Part shown: positions 1 to 19,599 of the stretch, one piece after another
Position numbering within the stretch: position 1 is the stretch's first letter
Layout of the letters: the number at the start of each line of letters is the position of its first letter
From: Phoronis australis
Lineage: Eukaryota > Phoronida > Phoronidae
DNA length: 64,000 bases
Reading direction: 5' to 3'
NCBI GenBank assembly: GCA_002633005.1
Contig: NMRA01000526.1
Location: forward strand, 107,678 to 171,677
The notes under the pieces: generated by a model
Seen by the model: only the letters and a program-made list of their open reading frames with translations
Told to the model about the DNA's origin: nothing
Database searches by the model: none
Position numbers and translations under genes: made by a program

Positions 1-7703
<7,703 letters not shown>

Positions 7704-9600
7704 TGTCTTAAGTTATTCAAAGGCATGATTCAGTGTGTGGAAGCCCTGCTAGAGTTGACGGACAGTATTTTGAAAACTGACGCACTTTACATCTTTACAC
7801 TTGTGAAGGATAGTTGTTGTGTATGATTACCAAGTTAGCAATTCTTGAGAGAGAGATGTATAACATGTTTGTTGGTTATGTTGGTGTCAATGTTGTATGG
7901 AGATGCATTATCGTAAGCCTGACATTGGAGGTCCAAACTTCAACCTTTTTGCCAGAGGTCCTTAAAACTGACGTGGAATTTGAAAACTCCATATAGTCGA
8001 GCTGTTTTTTTTTTTGATATTTGTTTTTATTATTTTTTTAACTCGTTTTTTATATGCCCCCATATCCATATGTGTGCATATTGCAGTCATCACTGTCGGG
8101 GAGTCTGGCATCGATTACTGTATCTCCAAAACTCCCTGGAGTGTCTTTGTGAATGTTGGCAGTGTTCCTATAGTGCTGCATGTGTATGCATCAGTTTTGT
8201 CCCCAACGTGTTGGGCCCTCTGAAAAAACATTGTAGTGATACTCACAAGTCAGAGCTGTCCATAAAAACTGTTTAGTTCAGGACGCAACTCAACATGGTT
8301 GACAAATGAAATGTTACTCTGTCCAATTTTGCTGCAAAAGGAACTTTCAATTTACTGTGCAGTGAGCAGAGTTTGTATTGTATAGATGTCACTGTTGGTT
8401 GCTGAATTTTAGTATGCAGCATCATACTAAGCCTTTACATACTAGAAAAGAGGAGTTTTAGCCATTTTGTGAAAAATTGGTGACATAAATAATGAAATGT
8501 GTGTTGTCACAGGCAGTAGAGTAGTTAGTGGACAATGTTCTGCACTTTCGTTGAGAGGTTTGATGCTGGGAAGTTTCCCAACTTTTTTTTTGATTGTTTG
8601 CGACAATCATGACATTAAATTAAGTTACCTCAATTGTGCGGTGGGATGATGGAACGATTCACATGGAATGTCTCGAGATGTTTGTGCATGAAAGAGATTG
8701 TGTTTTGTTCTTGTCAGCTCAGACTGCTTGCCCATAATAATTAGAAATTGGGCCAAAGGAAAGGCACTTTCATGTTCCCACAAAGCTAAAGAGTTATTTT
8801 TGTCCCAAATTGAAGCATTTTCACTGTAATGGCTTCCTTCCTGAGGGAATTCCTCAGGTCTTACAGTTAGTTTAAAAGATTCTTCCTTTTATTGTAAGGA
8901 GCTCTGCATGTTCTAGACATCTGATGCTGTCATGCAGATTTATGTTTCTTAACCTGTGAATGTATGGGTAGCGTAATGTGTATCATGTACTGTTGGTTGT
9001 GAAGACAGAATTCGTGTTCACAACATTGGTCCTGTCCTCACAATTTAAGACATCCCTGCTTTCAAAATTGTGTCTTGTACTGCAGATAGGTCTAATTGCG
9101 GCGAAGTCATGTTTAGCCTCGTATCTTAGATTGCAAGGATTGGTTTGGAAGAAGTGTTAAGGAGGCATTATACAAGCCATCTTCGTGGTTCTTAGATTTC
9201 AATTGTCACATATTGGACAGAATCATTGCTGATCTGCTGTCCACCGTTATCTAGTGGTCTTAGCATTGTCAAGCTGAAGTCCGTAAGAGGCGAACGCATT
9301 ATCTCTAATGGGAGTTTATTAGTACTGTTCCAGTTTTTCATTGAATTTCTTTCTTTGTAATACAAGTGGATGTCTCCATGCTTACGTGTATCATTGGGCT
9401 TAGGTCTTCATTTGGAACATAGTTCTAGTTTATATATTCTACATCTTCATATCAGCGTTTCAAAATGTATTTTACAGGTATTCAATTAAAATTGAATCGA
9501 ACTGCAGCTGTGTCACACACTACCACCGTTTTGATAAGTTGTAAATTGTACTTTTGAAAATTCAGTTGAAATAAAAAAAATACTTTTTATTTTCACTTCT
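7704..9600 (+). other. RNMT 3' UTR and downstream region
   Basis: No coding potential seen. The first AATAAA I find after the stop is at 9570-9575, which would give a 3' UTR of about 1.9 kb. A copy of a dispersed repeat (motif TTTTTGTCCCAAATTGAAGCA) lies near 8795-8815. Short open frames here look random. Confidence 0.45.
9570..9575 (+). terminator. Candidate poly(A) signal of RNMT
   Basis: AATAAA followed by an A-rich stretch. It is about 1.87 kb after the RNMT stop codon and is the first canonical signal I noticed. Confidence 0.35.
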
Positions 9601-12600
9601 GTTTGGCAAGATTTTGAAAATGGCTAATGGCCAGTGCAGGCAGATAGCTGCGAGCTGAGCTGTCTGCCCCAAGTGAACCAAAGTCCAAAGGTGTGAAAAA
9701 GCGCCAACAGTTGCGCTAGATCTGGCTTGGCTTGACCTGATTCACTTGAGGCAAACAGCTCAACCTTAGCTTTATTGCCTGCTCTGGCTCTTTGTCCATA
9801 CTTCTGTAGATCTGTCGCATTCAACAAGGAAGTGTCAGGTTACTTGTGGTCGAGGCAATTTTCAACCAAAAGATCTTGTGACAATTCTGTCCGTTTGAAC
9901 AATTAAACTGTGGTTTCTTGTTGAACTTGCAATGAAAGCAGTTGAAGTTGCATGTATACTGCCAGTTACTCAGTAACTGACATCAGCTTCTGGCTCTAAT
10001 AGTTATTACAGTTATTTTGGACACTTAATCTATTAATTAAGTATCTTTTACCTGTTGCGGAAACTGCACGGGAAATGTTCATACGGCATGCCTTTGTTTA
10101 GCCTACTGTGGACATAAAATTGCCAATGTGCCACGTGTATCATCACCAGGCCGTTGACATTAAATTGAGCTGTGCAGCAGACCATACGAAACAATTTTGA
10201 TGTATCGTGGGTTTAATGATTTTTTTTTCTATTGGGCGGAGTTTCCGCCAAAAATAAAGATTAAACTGAAAATGTCATATTAAATTTGGTTGGGTTTGAA
10301 AGAATTCGGAGTTGTGTTGAATGACTGAGCATTGTCTGGGCTTGGGCTAAGTTTCGACTGATCTAACTTAAAGTAAAATCCGTTTTATGAATTTTTTAAC
10401 CAAAATTAAGCGTAAAGAGCATCTTTAAATTGTTTTTACTGTATTATTTTTATACGTCTTTCTGCCTAAGAGATTGTATCCATCGTTAGTTCGCAAAATT
10501 AGTTTTCATGTCTGATTTTGTCGCCAAGGTATCATAAAAGAGTTGTAGTTTAAAGCTATATAACAAAGTTGTGCTATAATTGTGCTATTAAATGGGTATG
10601 CGGAACACTGACAGGAACGCCTTCGTAAAGAAGTAACGTATAGCTGTTGCAGTGTAACCATGGTGTAACAAACAAACAAACAAACATAAATTGGGAATCT
10701 TTCTTCCGTACAACTGTTGATTTATTACCGACAAACATTCGCGACGAACGCAATTTTTCAAACAAGTGTCCCCCTCACAACATCGGTAATAAATCAACAG
10801 TTGGTCAGGTGAAAAGATTCATTATTTTATGATTTATAACAAATGAAGCTCCGTGGTTTTACACATCGCCATTCGTGAGCGCGGCTATCAAAACATGTTT
10901 CAGTTTACTTTTTCTTCGCAGCCATGTAACTGATCATAATAGACACCAATGCCCTGATGGTCATACTACCCAATGTCCGTTAGCAGATGTTCATGTGATG
11001 TCATGGACATATATCAGCCTTCGCAAATATACATGTTTTACCAATCTTAATCCTTGTTTGTCTCCGTAAGCAGAGTTTTTAAATGGTCGCTGATGTCGCC
11101 GGCCATTTGGAATGGGGCCCTGACCGTTTCGGTTAGACGGAAATGCACGACGTAAGACCACACAAGTCAACTACAGTGCTTACAGTTACTCTAAACGAAA
11201 TAAAATTGCATCATTTATTAATTCAGTTTCAATTGACATAAATTGTAATAAGTTCTGCACCCAAGTTTGATGTGCACAGACGTTTTCAACGAGATTGTTC
11301 ACGTAAAACGCTAAGAACCCAGCATTAATTATCTCTCTGTATTTTATTGCTTTGGCCTTAAAAAACTTGACCGGCCCTGGGACATTTTGATACATTGTTC
11401 AAGCAAACTAATATCTATGGTTCAAGCTACCCCCTGGAGCGCGTGTTGTTTGAGTAAATCTGAACGATGAATATTTTCGAAAATATATCCTGAAAACTGA
11501 AGCACAAAAAATAGATTAGTGAAATATGCTGTTTTTAAGATACATTTGAAGAAAGAAGCCACTCACTCACTGTTTATTATCATATTGTGAATACCAATGA
11601 ACACGTCCGGATATATGTTTGACGTTCGTAAGCAGACGAACGCTGGAAATTTCAACGTCCTCGCGGTACCGCACAGAAGAGGAAACAATATTGTTCACGA
11701 CTTTAGGGCACTCACGACTTTAGAACCTCCGACGATACATAGACGTGTTTGCACGAGCGTGTCGCGTGTTTGATAAATCAGTCTACGTCAACAAGCTTGC
11801 CCCATGTGTAAATACTGCGTTCATTCGTGTAAATGTCAAAAATGATTCCGTTGCCAGTGGCGTATACCAAACGTGCATGATAAAGATCTTGGCAACTAAT
11901 TTGAGTTCGGCGTCATTTGCTCACTTGAATCCCTCTCTTGTTACCCTACGCGTACTAACCTGTTGAAAATTTTCTTTCAAAAAATAATAAATCATCCTTT
12001 TGTGACGTAGAACATCAATCAGAAACATACTGTTAAGTGTTACAGTAACAATAAAGGATTACTTGGCAAGACGAATATATACGAATCTAGGATGAGTAAG
12101 CGTGTCTCAGAGGGGGATGTATAGAACGACACGTGCTCGCATACCCAATTTACTAATCGGCTCTCAGTTGGGCCTTACAGCGGCATACGCAGATGCGGTT
12201 AGTACAGGTTGTAGAAGTGCATGCTTTCATACTCCTAAATACAGTTTATACCAATCGACACCCAGATGAACCTCATAAATGGACACGCTGAAGTTCTGAT
12301 TAATGGAAGATTGCTAAAAAGTCAAGAATCAAATTCTTTCCTGGCTTTTAGAAAATGCATTTTTTACCGATTTAAAATCTAGTTTTGTAGATATTTGCGG
12401 TTATTGTTAGTTGCGTTATATTTCTGGAAGTCGCAAATTAACATTTCTCGCCGTTGTCTGACAGACATTTGCTGAAATCAAAGCCAATGACATGTCTTTG
12501 CCATTAAAATACGCTTAAAATACGTAGTATTTGGCTCAGCGGCTGACTATTCGTCTGCTCAAGTTCTAAGGGGCTGGTCGTTTCTACGGCTAATCTCTGA

Positions 12601-14100
12601 AATTACTTTCGTCTACGAGAGTGTTCCTTTAATGGACATTTCTTTCTTAGTCTACCTATTTCTAAAAACTCAGTGTCTTTGTTGAGGATATTACTTTTTT
12701 AAAATTCACAAATAGTGGCTTTAAGTTCTCTTATGTTTCGATTCCACACAAGGATATTGTTTTTCGTTCTTCATAGTCTCACATTTTTTATTGTTTCGGC
12801 TGCATGTATTGATGCTGCTACGCTTCGCACAAGCATTTTATGTGGGTTCATGACCAATTTGATTTTTCTCTTCTTACCCTCGTGAATAGTTCACAGTGCT
12901 GGTTTCATAGAGTGCAAAGAAGTAACTGCACGCGCCGACCCTCCAAGAGAGGAACCCGTCTGAGTGGGGTCCACTGATATGAAAAGCATGCTGTCCAAAT
13001 ACTCTAATATGAAAGGCTATCACGTTTTAAAAACTGGAAAAGTGACATTTGATTCCATCATCAGATCGTCCTCTTTGAATATTTCATAAAAGACAGGAAA
13101 AGGTTCAGTCATTGGGAAACCCTACGTAAGCACACCCCTAAAAACAAGATAAACAAAAAAGGTAACCATGGATGCCATCGGCGATGGCCTTTCAAGGGCT
13201 GAGATTTATATCAAATAATTTTGTATACAATTTCAAAGAAAAAAAACGGGAAAAGAGCGACTCCAATACACCTTATTAGAGGGGGTTGGTGGACAAATAT
13301 AGCTTTGCGTTCCCTAAAAAAAATTCCACTCGGACTTTTTCGATGCATATTTTCAATATTTTTAAATGGGCGCGGCCACATAAAAATGTCCCGGCCAGGG
13401 GCTCCAAAGGATAAATCCAGCACTGCTGATTGACAAACGTTCCCTAACTTTTCTCTCTTACACATGTTTCGCTATGTTTTTATTTTCTCGACCGCAAGTT
13501 ATCGTGGGCACATACCTCCTTCTCGCCCCCCTCCCCCCTCCTCCTACGTCCCTGCTTTCCCCCGACAACTATCTTGAGTGAGAAGCGCTCACCTCTCCTC
13601 TCCACTTCCAACACCTATGGAAAAATTATTTTACTGCTGCAGAATGACTTCAAATCTCCGGCGAACACACAATCCATGTTTATTTGTAATTGCCACAAAC
13701 GTCGCTACATTGCTGGGGGCTTTTAAACTTTTGACAAGTTGCTTCTTTATCTTTTCAATAAAAGGAATTATCTACAACAATTCATTGGAAATGTGTTTAC
13801 GGGTAGGTAGACATTTTTGGTCTCATTTGAAGTAAATGAACTGAAGCTGGCATGCGTCGTTCTTTCGACCGCTGGGTGAAGTTGACACGAGGTTATTCAC
13901 AGACAGTCATCTTTGTAACTACGTTGCCGACATTACATTCAAAGTTACTGCTAATTGTCATAATTCTATTCATTTTATGAGTAGATCTGCAATTCAATGA
14001 AAATGTTAGGCTTTCATACTTAAAGAATCCAGTCAAAATTGTTGAAAAGCGGAAAGTTCACAGTCTTCATTTATATTAAGCACTAAGGATGAAGTTTAAT
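9601..14100. other. Intergenic region between RNMT and the GPCR
   Basis: No exon-like sequence found on either strand. It holds a short hairpin element (10711-10803), a C-rich tract around 13530-13562 and a segment near 11975-12010 that resembles the direct repeat at 21781-21912. Open frames at 13211-13465 and 13578-13835 resemble no family. Confidence 0.5.
10711..10803. repeat. 93-bp hairpin with 21-bp perfect inverted ends
   Basis: The left arm CAACTGTTGATTTATTACC (continuing GA, to 10731) is the exact reverse complement of 10783-10803. The spacer is about 50 bp. The size and form fit a very short MITE. No target-site duplication is obvious. Confidence 0.75.
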
Positions 14101-14107
14101 AAGAAAA

Positions 14108-14113
14108 TTTATT
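14108..14113 (-). terminator. Candidate poly(A) signal of the GPCR gene
   Basis: TTTATT on the plus strand reads AATAAA on the minus strand, about 420 bp after the GPCR stop. Position is the only support. Confidence 0.3.
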
Positions 14114-14530
14114 CATAGAAAGTAGGCTATATGGTTGAATTATTGAATTAAATATTTACATAACTGCATATTTTGCTAATCAGTTGGCTTATGTCCAATC
14201 GCATTTCATTACAAAAACAAGATTGTTCTTCAATTATGTTCAGTTGTGTCCCACGCATTTCTTTTTTGCAAGGAAGCCGCCAGCGTTTCTTGGGATGTTT
14301 TTGATCGATTAACAGTTAGCAGACGACCACCTTCGGATCCACGTACATGTACGAAAAACTGAACACAAATAGTAAGTTTTGGTAAGCTTACGCATGGAAC
14401 TGAAACTGCTGTTTTCGTGAGCGGATTTTCGAGGACCTTTGGCATTGATGCTGGAAGCAGACCATTGCCTCCCGCTGTCCACCGACGAGAAATGAAAAAC
14501 ACCCATTATTGTCTCCTAGGAATGTTGTAC

Positions 14531-15664
14531 TTACGCAACAAAGCCACCGTTTACGAAAGACATTTCTCTTAGCTCATTTTGATTGGCATCAATGGACGAT
14601 GAACGCCGTCTTTCATCTTGAGATATTGAAAACATCATCCAATTTTTTACGGCAACTGGGCGACACTTGAGCAGGGCCACAAACTCCTTTCGCATATGAG
14701 TGCTTCCAACGGAATATACCACCGGATTTAACGCATTTTGTAGATATGTCATCCAAGTTACGAAAACGCTTACAGCTCTTGGTACATCCGCTATTTCTAT
14801 GTCCTCTCTCAACACAATACACACGTACGTTACCATGGGAACCCAACTCACAAAAAACAACACCACACACGCAAGCAACATAATGGCGATTTTCTTCTGT
14901 AAGGCATAACTGCGTTTCGAAGTAGTCACTCCGCATCGTATAGAATTCTTCATATTCTTATGTATAAATATGAAAATTTTCGTATAGATTATTGTTAAAC
15001 TGATTACTCCGTACAGCGCAAAGCTTGCTATGAGCGAGACGTCCCCAGTTTGGAGGTCGATGTCCTCCTCGCTGAAATGAATTATACAAAGCGTCAACGC
15101 AGGTTGCACTTTGAAATCATCTGCTCGAAATAACATAATAATATATCCAGTGGAAGAAAGTACCCACGTTACGACAATGGCCACTTTTATAGATATACGT
15201 TTCTTGCCTGACGTGCAAATAACGAAATAACGGTCAATACTTAAGCAAAACATACTAAACATTGATACACACAGAAAGCCTCTCATGGCCACGATCTGAA
15301 GCATGCAGGCTGGCATGCCAAGGTCGTAAGTTGGGTCAATGGATATCAAAATGGAGATTGGCATAGAAAACACGGCGACACCGAGATCCGCACACGCCAT
15401 GTTGAATATTAATACAAACATGTTGTTATTAGCACCTCCTCTGGATGACGATGAACTTATGGTGTTCCGAGACAGTTTAGTTGCCTGCCAACGCCGATAA
15501 ACCACGAGGCATACCATCACGTTACCCACGATAGCCATTGTTGTTATGGGTAATTGAAATGGTAGTGTATACATCCACAAAGGTCTTACTTCCCCATGAG
15601 TGTCATTAGAAGATTCACAGAAAGTAATCCTCGAAGAGTTTCTGTCACAATGAAATTGGTCCAT
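14531..15664 (-). CDS. Intronless rhodopsin-class (class A) G protein-coupled receptor, orphan
   Basis: A 377-residue seven-transmembrane receptor of the plasma membrane. The ATG is at 15664 and the stop TAA at 14533-14531. Class A hallmarks: GNVM in TM1 (Asn1.50), ACADL in TM2 (Asp2.50), Cys3.25 in PACML paired with a Cys in extracellular loop 2, DRY ending TM3, VVTW in TM4 (Trp4.50), IIYTK in TM5 (Tyr5.58), SWVP in TM6 (Trp6.48, Pro6.50) and NPVVY in TM7. The N-terminus has Asn-glycosylation sequons (NSS, NDT). Intracellular loop 1 is unusually long and Ser-rich. Position 3.32 is Met, so it is not aminergic; TM7 has Tyr at the retinal-Lys position, so it is not an opsin. The conserved Pro5.50 is Gly. 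The ligand cannot be inferred. The stop codon overlaps a consensus splice donor, so a longer spliced C-terminus is possible. Confidence 0.92.
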   Translation of the reverse strand: MDQFHCDRNSSRITFCESSNDTHGEVRPLWMYTLPFQLPITTMAIVGNVMVCLVVYRRWQATKLSRNTISSSSSRGGANNNMFVLIFNMACADLGVAVFSMPISILISIDPTYDLGMPACMLQIVAMRGFLCVSMFSMFCLSIDRYFVICTSGKKRISIKVAIVVTWVLSSTGYIIMLFRADDFKVQPALTLCIIHFSEEDIDLQTGDVSLIASFALYGVISLTIIYTKIFIFIHKNMKNSIRCGVTTSKRSYALQKKIAIMLLACVVLFFVSWVPMVTYVCIVLREDIEIADVPRAVSVFVTWMTYLQNALNPVVYSVGSTHMRKEFVALLKCRPVAVKNWMMFSISQDERRRSSSIDANQNELREMSFVNGGFVA

Positions 15665-16550
15665 ACTGAAAATCCTGGATCGTCACTTCTTGTCATTTCC
15701 TGTGTACTACATTTGCCTTTTTCTGCGTAATTAGCAAAGTTCGCTCGTTCACAGGAAACAAACTGTTATAGTTTTGCTGTCTCATTTCTGAACATCTTGG
15801 AATATGAAATCCAAATCGACTCATTCACGAACATGTAGAAATTACTAATGACTGAGCTTGTGTCTTTTTGCGCAGGTGTGTTGTAGACTACGGAAGCGAT
15901 CCGCTTGACCGGCCATTTCTGCTTCTTGACCCCAAATTAAATGGTTTTTGAACGAGTGGCAACACACACCGTGCAGGGTCTATACAGCGTTGTTCATTGG
16001 TTGCGTTATTCATGTAAAAAAATTATAATAAAGAGTGCTAAGAAATTCTAAAAATGCATTAAACGGAAAAATAACTGAAACATCTTATGAAATGAAAATT
16101 GACACGAATTTGTCAGAACCCAACATACAGGGCGTTCCAAACTTATCGGGTTGAAGTAAACACGGTTTGACGCAATGGTTTGGGCTTTACTCGGCTGACT
16201 CTTACTGATTTGGGAGACACGGGTCTTAAGAAAATATATATATGTATATGTTTATTTGTGTATAAGACACAACTGAAGATAAGGCAAGACATGATGCGAA
16301 GTGCCTCAGAGCAGTTGATAGTTGTTTTATAAAAATCAGACAACTTTACAATTATATACATACTTTCCACTTCAGATTTTAGTTGAAACGTCACTAAACG
16401 CCACTGAGTCAAAAATATGCTTTTAATTGTTTATTTCTCGAAAACAACAAAGCACGTGTAAATATTTCATCAGTGCTTAACATATGACAAATTGTGTATT
16501 TTGATGAGACTATGGACATTCTGAGGTTCCATGTAAATGATGATAATATG
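15665..16550. other. Region upstream of the GPCR
   Basis: Presumed 5' UTR/promoter of the minus-strand GPCR, then non-coding sequence. It includes an AT dinucleotide-rich patch at about 16235-16260. No exon or clear promoter motif seen. Confidence 0.4.
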
Positions 16551-16924
16551 AAATAAAGATACCTTTTGGATCCGAAAAGCCGTACCTTGAGGTTTTCGGT
16601 TCACCACCAGCGGATGCGTCTCCTCTCTCGTTGTGGAATAAAACAATAAAGCAACATAGGGATTTCCTAATGTCAAAGGGAATTCCGTAGCAGGTCCGAG
16701 TACACTGCAGGGAGAACAAGTCCACAGAGATCCTGGACTTGATCTCACTGCGGTGTACTCGGACCTGCTACGGGATTCTCCTTAACATTAGCGAATCCCC
16801 ATGTTTTTTATTGTTTTATTCCACAGCTGGTGGTGAACTAAGTCCGTGAGAAATGGACGAATCGGCTGGCAGTACACCGACAACCTCAAGGTACGGCTTT
16901 TCGTTCCAAAAGAGATCTTTATTT
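16551..16924. mobile_element. 374-bp palindromic (foldback) MITE
   Basis: The two halves are imperfect inverted copies with the axis near 16731. The left end AAATAAAGAT mirrors the right end ATCTTTATTT. CCGTACCTTGAGGTT mirrors AACCTCAAGGTACGG, and GTAGCAGGTCCGAGTACAC mirrors GTGTACTCGGACCTGCTAC. It has no coding capacity. The superfamily is unknown because no clear target-site duplication is visible. Confidence 0.85.
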
Positions 16925-17616
16925 AAATTACGTATTTTGGGTTTTTGAATATTGAATTCACGTTCCGGTATTTCAATGAAAAAAGTGATCTTAGATAACT
17001 GTGTTTTTGGTCTGCAATTATCAATGAAATGTTCATTTTTATTTGTGAATCCAATCAATTCAATACCTTGTTTGAGTTACAAACAGGTGTTCTCATAACA
17101 TTGTCCTTTTACTTTTTGAAGATTGTTTTTAAATCATTCAATTGCAAATTTCATTTTAAATTCCTTACTAAAACAACAATCATAAAGTGTGTTTCCATGT
17201 CTCTTTTTCAAAGAGCAGAAAGCATTCATTTAGTACCTGTAGTTTTTACTTTGTGAAGGAATGAGTTTTAATTTTGCTAGAATTCTGTGTTGAGGTAAAA
17301 TCCTGTTTTGCAACCAACGTGAAGCGTGGCACTCAAGTTACTCTACCATGATGTCATTGCATAAGCTAGCTACCGTGATGAACCGCATCCGGGTGGGACC
17401 GTGACGAATATCGTATGTCTGAATTAGCTCGAAATATTGACAGCGCTCGTGACGATGAGTTTTCGCGCCAGAGCCCTTTGGTTTTGCGACAGTTTTCGCA
17501 CCACGATACAATGGGAGACACGCTATAGCTCACCGTGGGCAGTGCAAAGTTTGTGAGCAACGGAGTTTTCTGAGCACACTGTCACCATATTAGCTACCCG
17601 TGAACTACGGTATGAG
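16925..17616. other. Intergenic sequence without recognised features
   Basis: A+T-rich first half, then a sharply more G+C- and CpG-rich part from about 17330. No exon found. Confidence 0.4.
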
Positions 17617-17742
17617 CATGGGCTGCGCACCATAGGGGGCTGGGGGGCTGTAGCCCACCACTATTATCAGTCTGTGCGGCCCATGGTCTATGGGTGCTGC
17701 ACCACTTTAGCCCCCACTTTTTTCAGTGCTGCGCCGCCCATG
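17617..17742 (-). repeat. Dimer of a short repeat with inverted ends, copy 1
   Basis: Two head-to-tail units of about 60-70 bp. Each is bounded by CATGGGC...GCCCATG-like ends, with a core resembling GCGCAGCACTGAAAAAAGTG and a CCCCCTATGGTGCGC-like block. The same dimer occurs in the opposite orientation at 42648-42791. Confidence 0.7.
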
Positions 17743-19595
17743 ATTCGGGACCACCCGTGGCTACCTGCAGCGAAACTCCGTACTCCATCTGTGATAAATC
17801 TGTGATGCACCGAAGCTCGTAAAATCATAGTGCTTTGGCGAGAAAACGGACGATCACGGCCACTCTCACGACTTCGAACTAATCAAACACGAAATATTAA
17901 TATTCGTTACGGTCATCCCTGGATCGTTACGGTTCACTACAGTAGTATGTGCGGTGGTCTTGCGGTGATCAGTCCATGACGATCATAGTGTTTCAACTTC
18001 ACTACGGTATGCATAGTTTACGGCTCGCTGGTGCCTAGCCAGCACGTGCTGGCTACTGGCCACCTAACGGCACGCAGGGAACCAGCGAGAGTTTACGGTA
18101 GAGATGCTGTGCGTGAACTTGGAATACACGAGGAAACTTGACAAGCTCACTCAAAAAATCACGTTCATATTGATAAAAATTTGGATTGCACTGATCAAAT
18201 TACATGTTAAAAATGACACAAATTTTAACCAATATTTTTCAACTATTTGCGATCTTATTCACCAATAATACTTGATTGAACCATTCACATATTCCTCCGA
18301 TTCTTTGACACAAGTTACGGTAAAGAGGAAAATGGGTGATGATGAGGCCAATAATTACAAAAACTCTTTGCAGTGAACAAAAAATTTCACCTGATTGCCC
18401 AAATGAACATTTAATTCCAATACGCCATCATGAGATTAAGCAGGCCAAGTTCACGCTCAGCAGAACTACGGTGCAGGCCTAGTTTTAAACAGTGATCACC
18501 ACTGTTCAGTTTCAACCGGCAGTGGTCGTCTGTTTACCCGCTAACGGTGTTGTTACAGTATTAGAAGGTTGATAAATCGGGACACCATAGCTCACTGTGG
18601 GCAGTACCGTTACAATCTGACAGCTCAGCGAGCTAAGGTGCATCACGGGTCATCATCAATGATGGTGTAAGGTGGTTTCGGTTCGAACCACGTGTAGTCC
18701 CGATAAGTCGTGACAGTATGACGCGATATCCATGGGAAAACTATATGTGAGACTTTCCATACATTTTAATCTATCTGAAACCTTCGTCTGCAAATTTTGC
18801 TCGGGCAATTGGACTTACATCTTGTCTATTTACTGACAGATGGACTAAAACCACAGATCCAACTAATATATCAACGCACTCACTTTCATAATTTTTACTC
18901 GACAATGTGTCTGTTATCAAATGCTGTTAATTCGCACTGAATTACATTATATATATCTTACGGGTTTTGTCATACGGTGAAAAAAAATGATTTATTAGAC
19001 GACGCTAGTTCAAAAAAAGTGGATTATTAAAGCAGCTACAAATCCTTTTTTTCATCTCAAAAACAACTACTTCCTTCTTAGTCTGTGAGCTATTTCTTCT
19101 CTTGTCCTTGTTCGAAACGAAAGTAGTTTCATTACTACGCTATAAATTCGCGTGGCTGGGCCATACTGTTTCAGCTGCTGAAACTAACCCGCCGTGCAAT
19201 AACTAACTCTAAGCAGTCTTTTCTAATCTGAGTTAGGTACAAAGTGAGACCGATTTTATCAATGATACATGACCTTAAACAAGAAATTTAGGGTTCATTG
19301 CACCATTATGTCCTTGAATTACCGCTTCATGAATATGCTTTTCATTTTAAATGATAAAGATCAACATAGTTCGGTAGCAGACCTACTTTTTCGTTGTCTC
19401 TATACAGTCTCCTATCTTCAGGCGTGCAGTTATGAAGCAAAATACCAAGAGACATAGGGGACGGACAAACAAGTTAAAATAGTTGCTGTATTTCGAGACC
19501 ACTTTTCTCGTCATCAGGCAATAAGTGAAATGAACGTGGATGCTAAATAAATGGTGACAGCAGGTAGAAGTGCATGCAAGCAGGTAGCGTTTTGC
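17743..19595. other. Intergenic DNA, probably decayed transposon material
   Basis: The 17.5-18.7 kb part is rich in the word ACGG/CCGT. It carries a 19-bp direct repeat (17525-17543 and 18587-18605, one mismatch) and a CCAGCACGTGCTGG palindrome near 18040. No open frame or family match was recognised. From 18.7 to 19.6 kb I see nothing. Confidence 0.35.
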
Positions 19596-19599
19596 TTAA

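Noticed and set aside
13211-13465. Open frames on both strands
   Set aside because: Equal-length frames on both strands and no motif point to chance.
14230-14502. Minus-strand frame just downstream of the GPCR, as a possible spliced tail
   Set aside because: The intron would be too short for the nearest acceptor and no clear phase match was found.
14531-15664. Opsin or biogenic amine receptor identity for the GPCR
   Set aside because: No Lys at the retinal position in TM7 and Met rather than Asp at 3.32.
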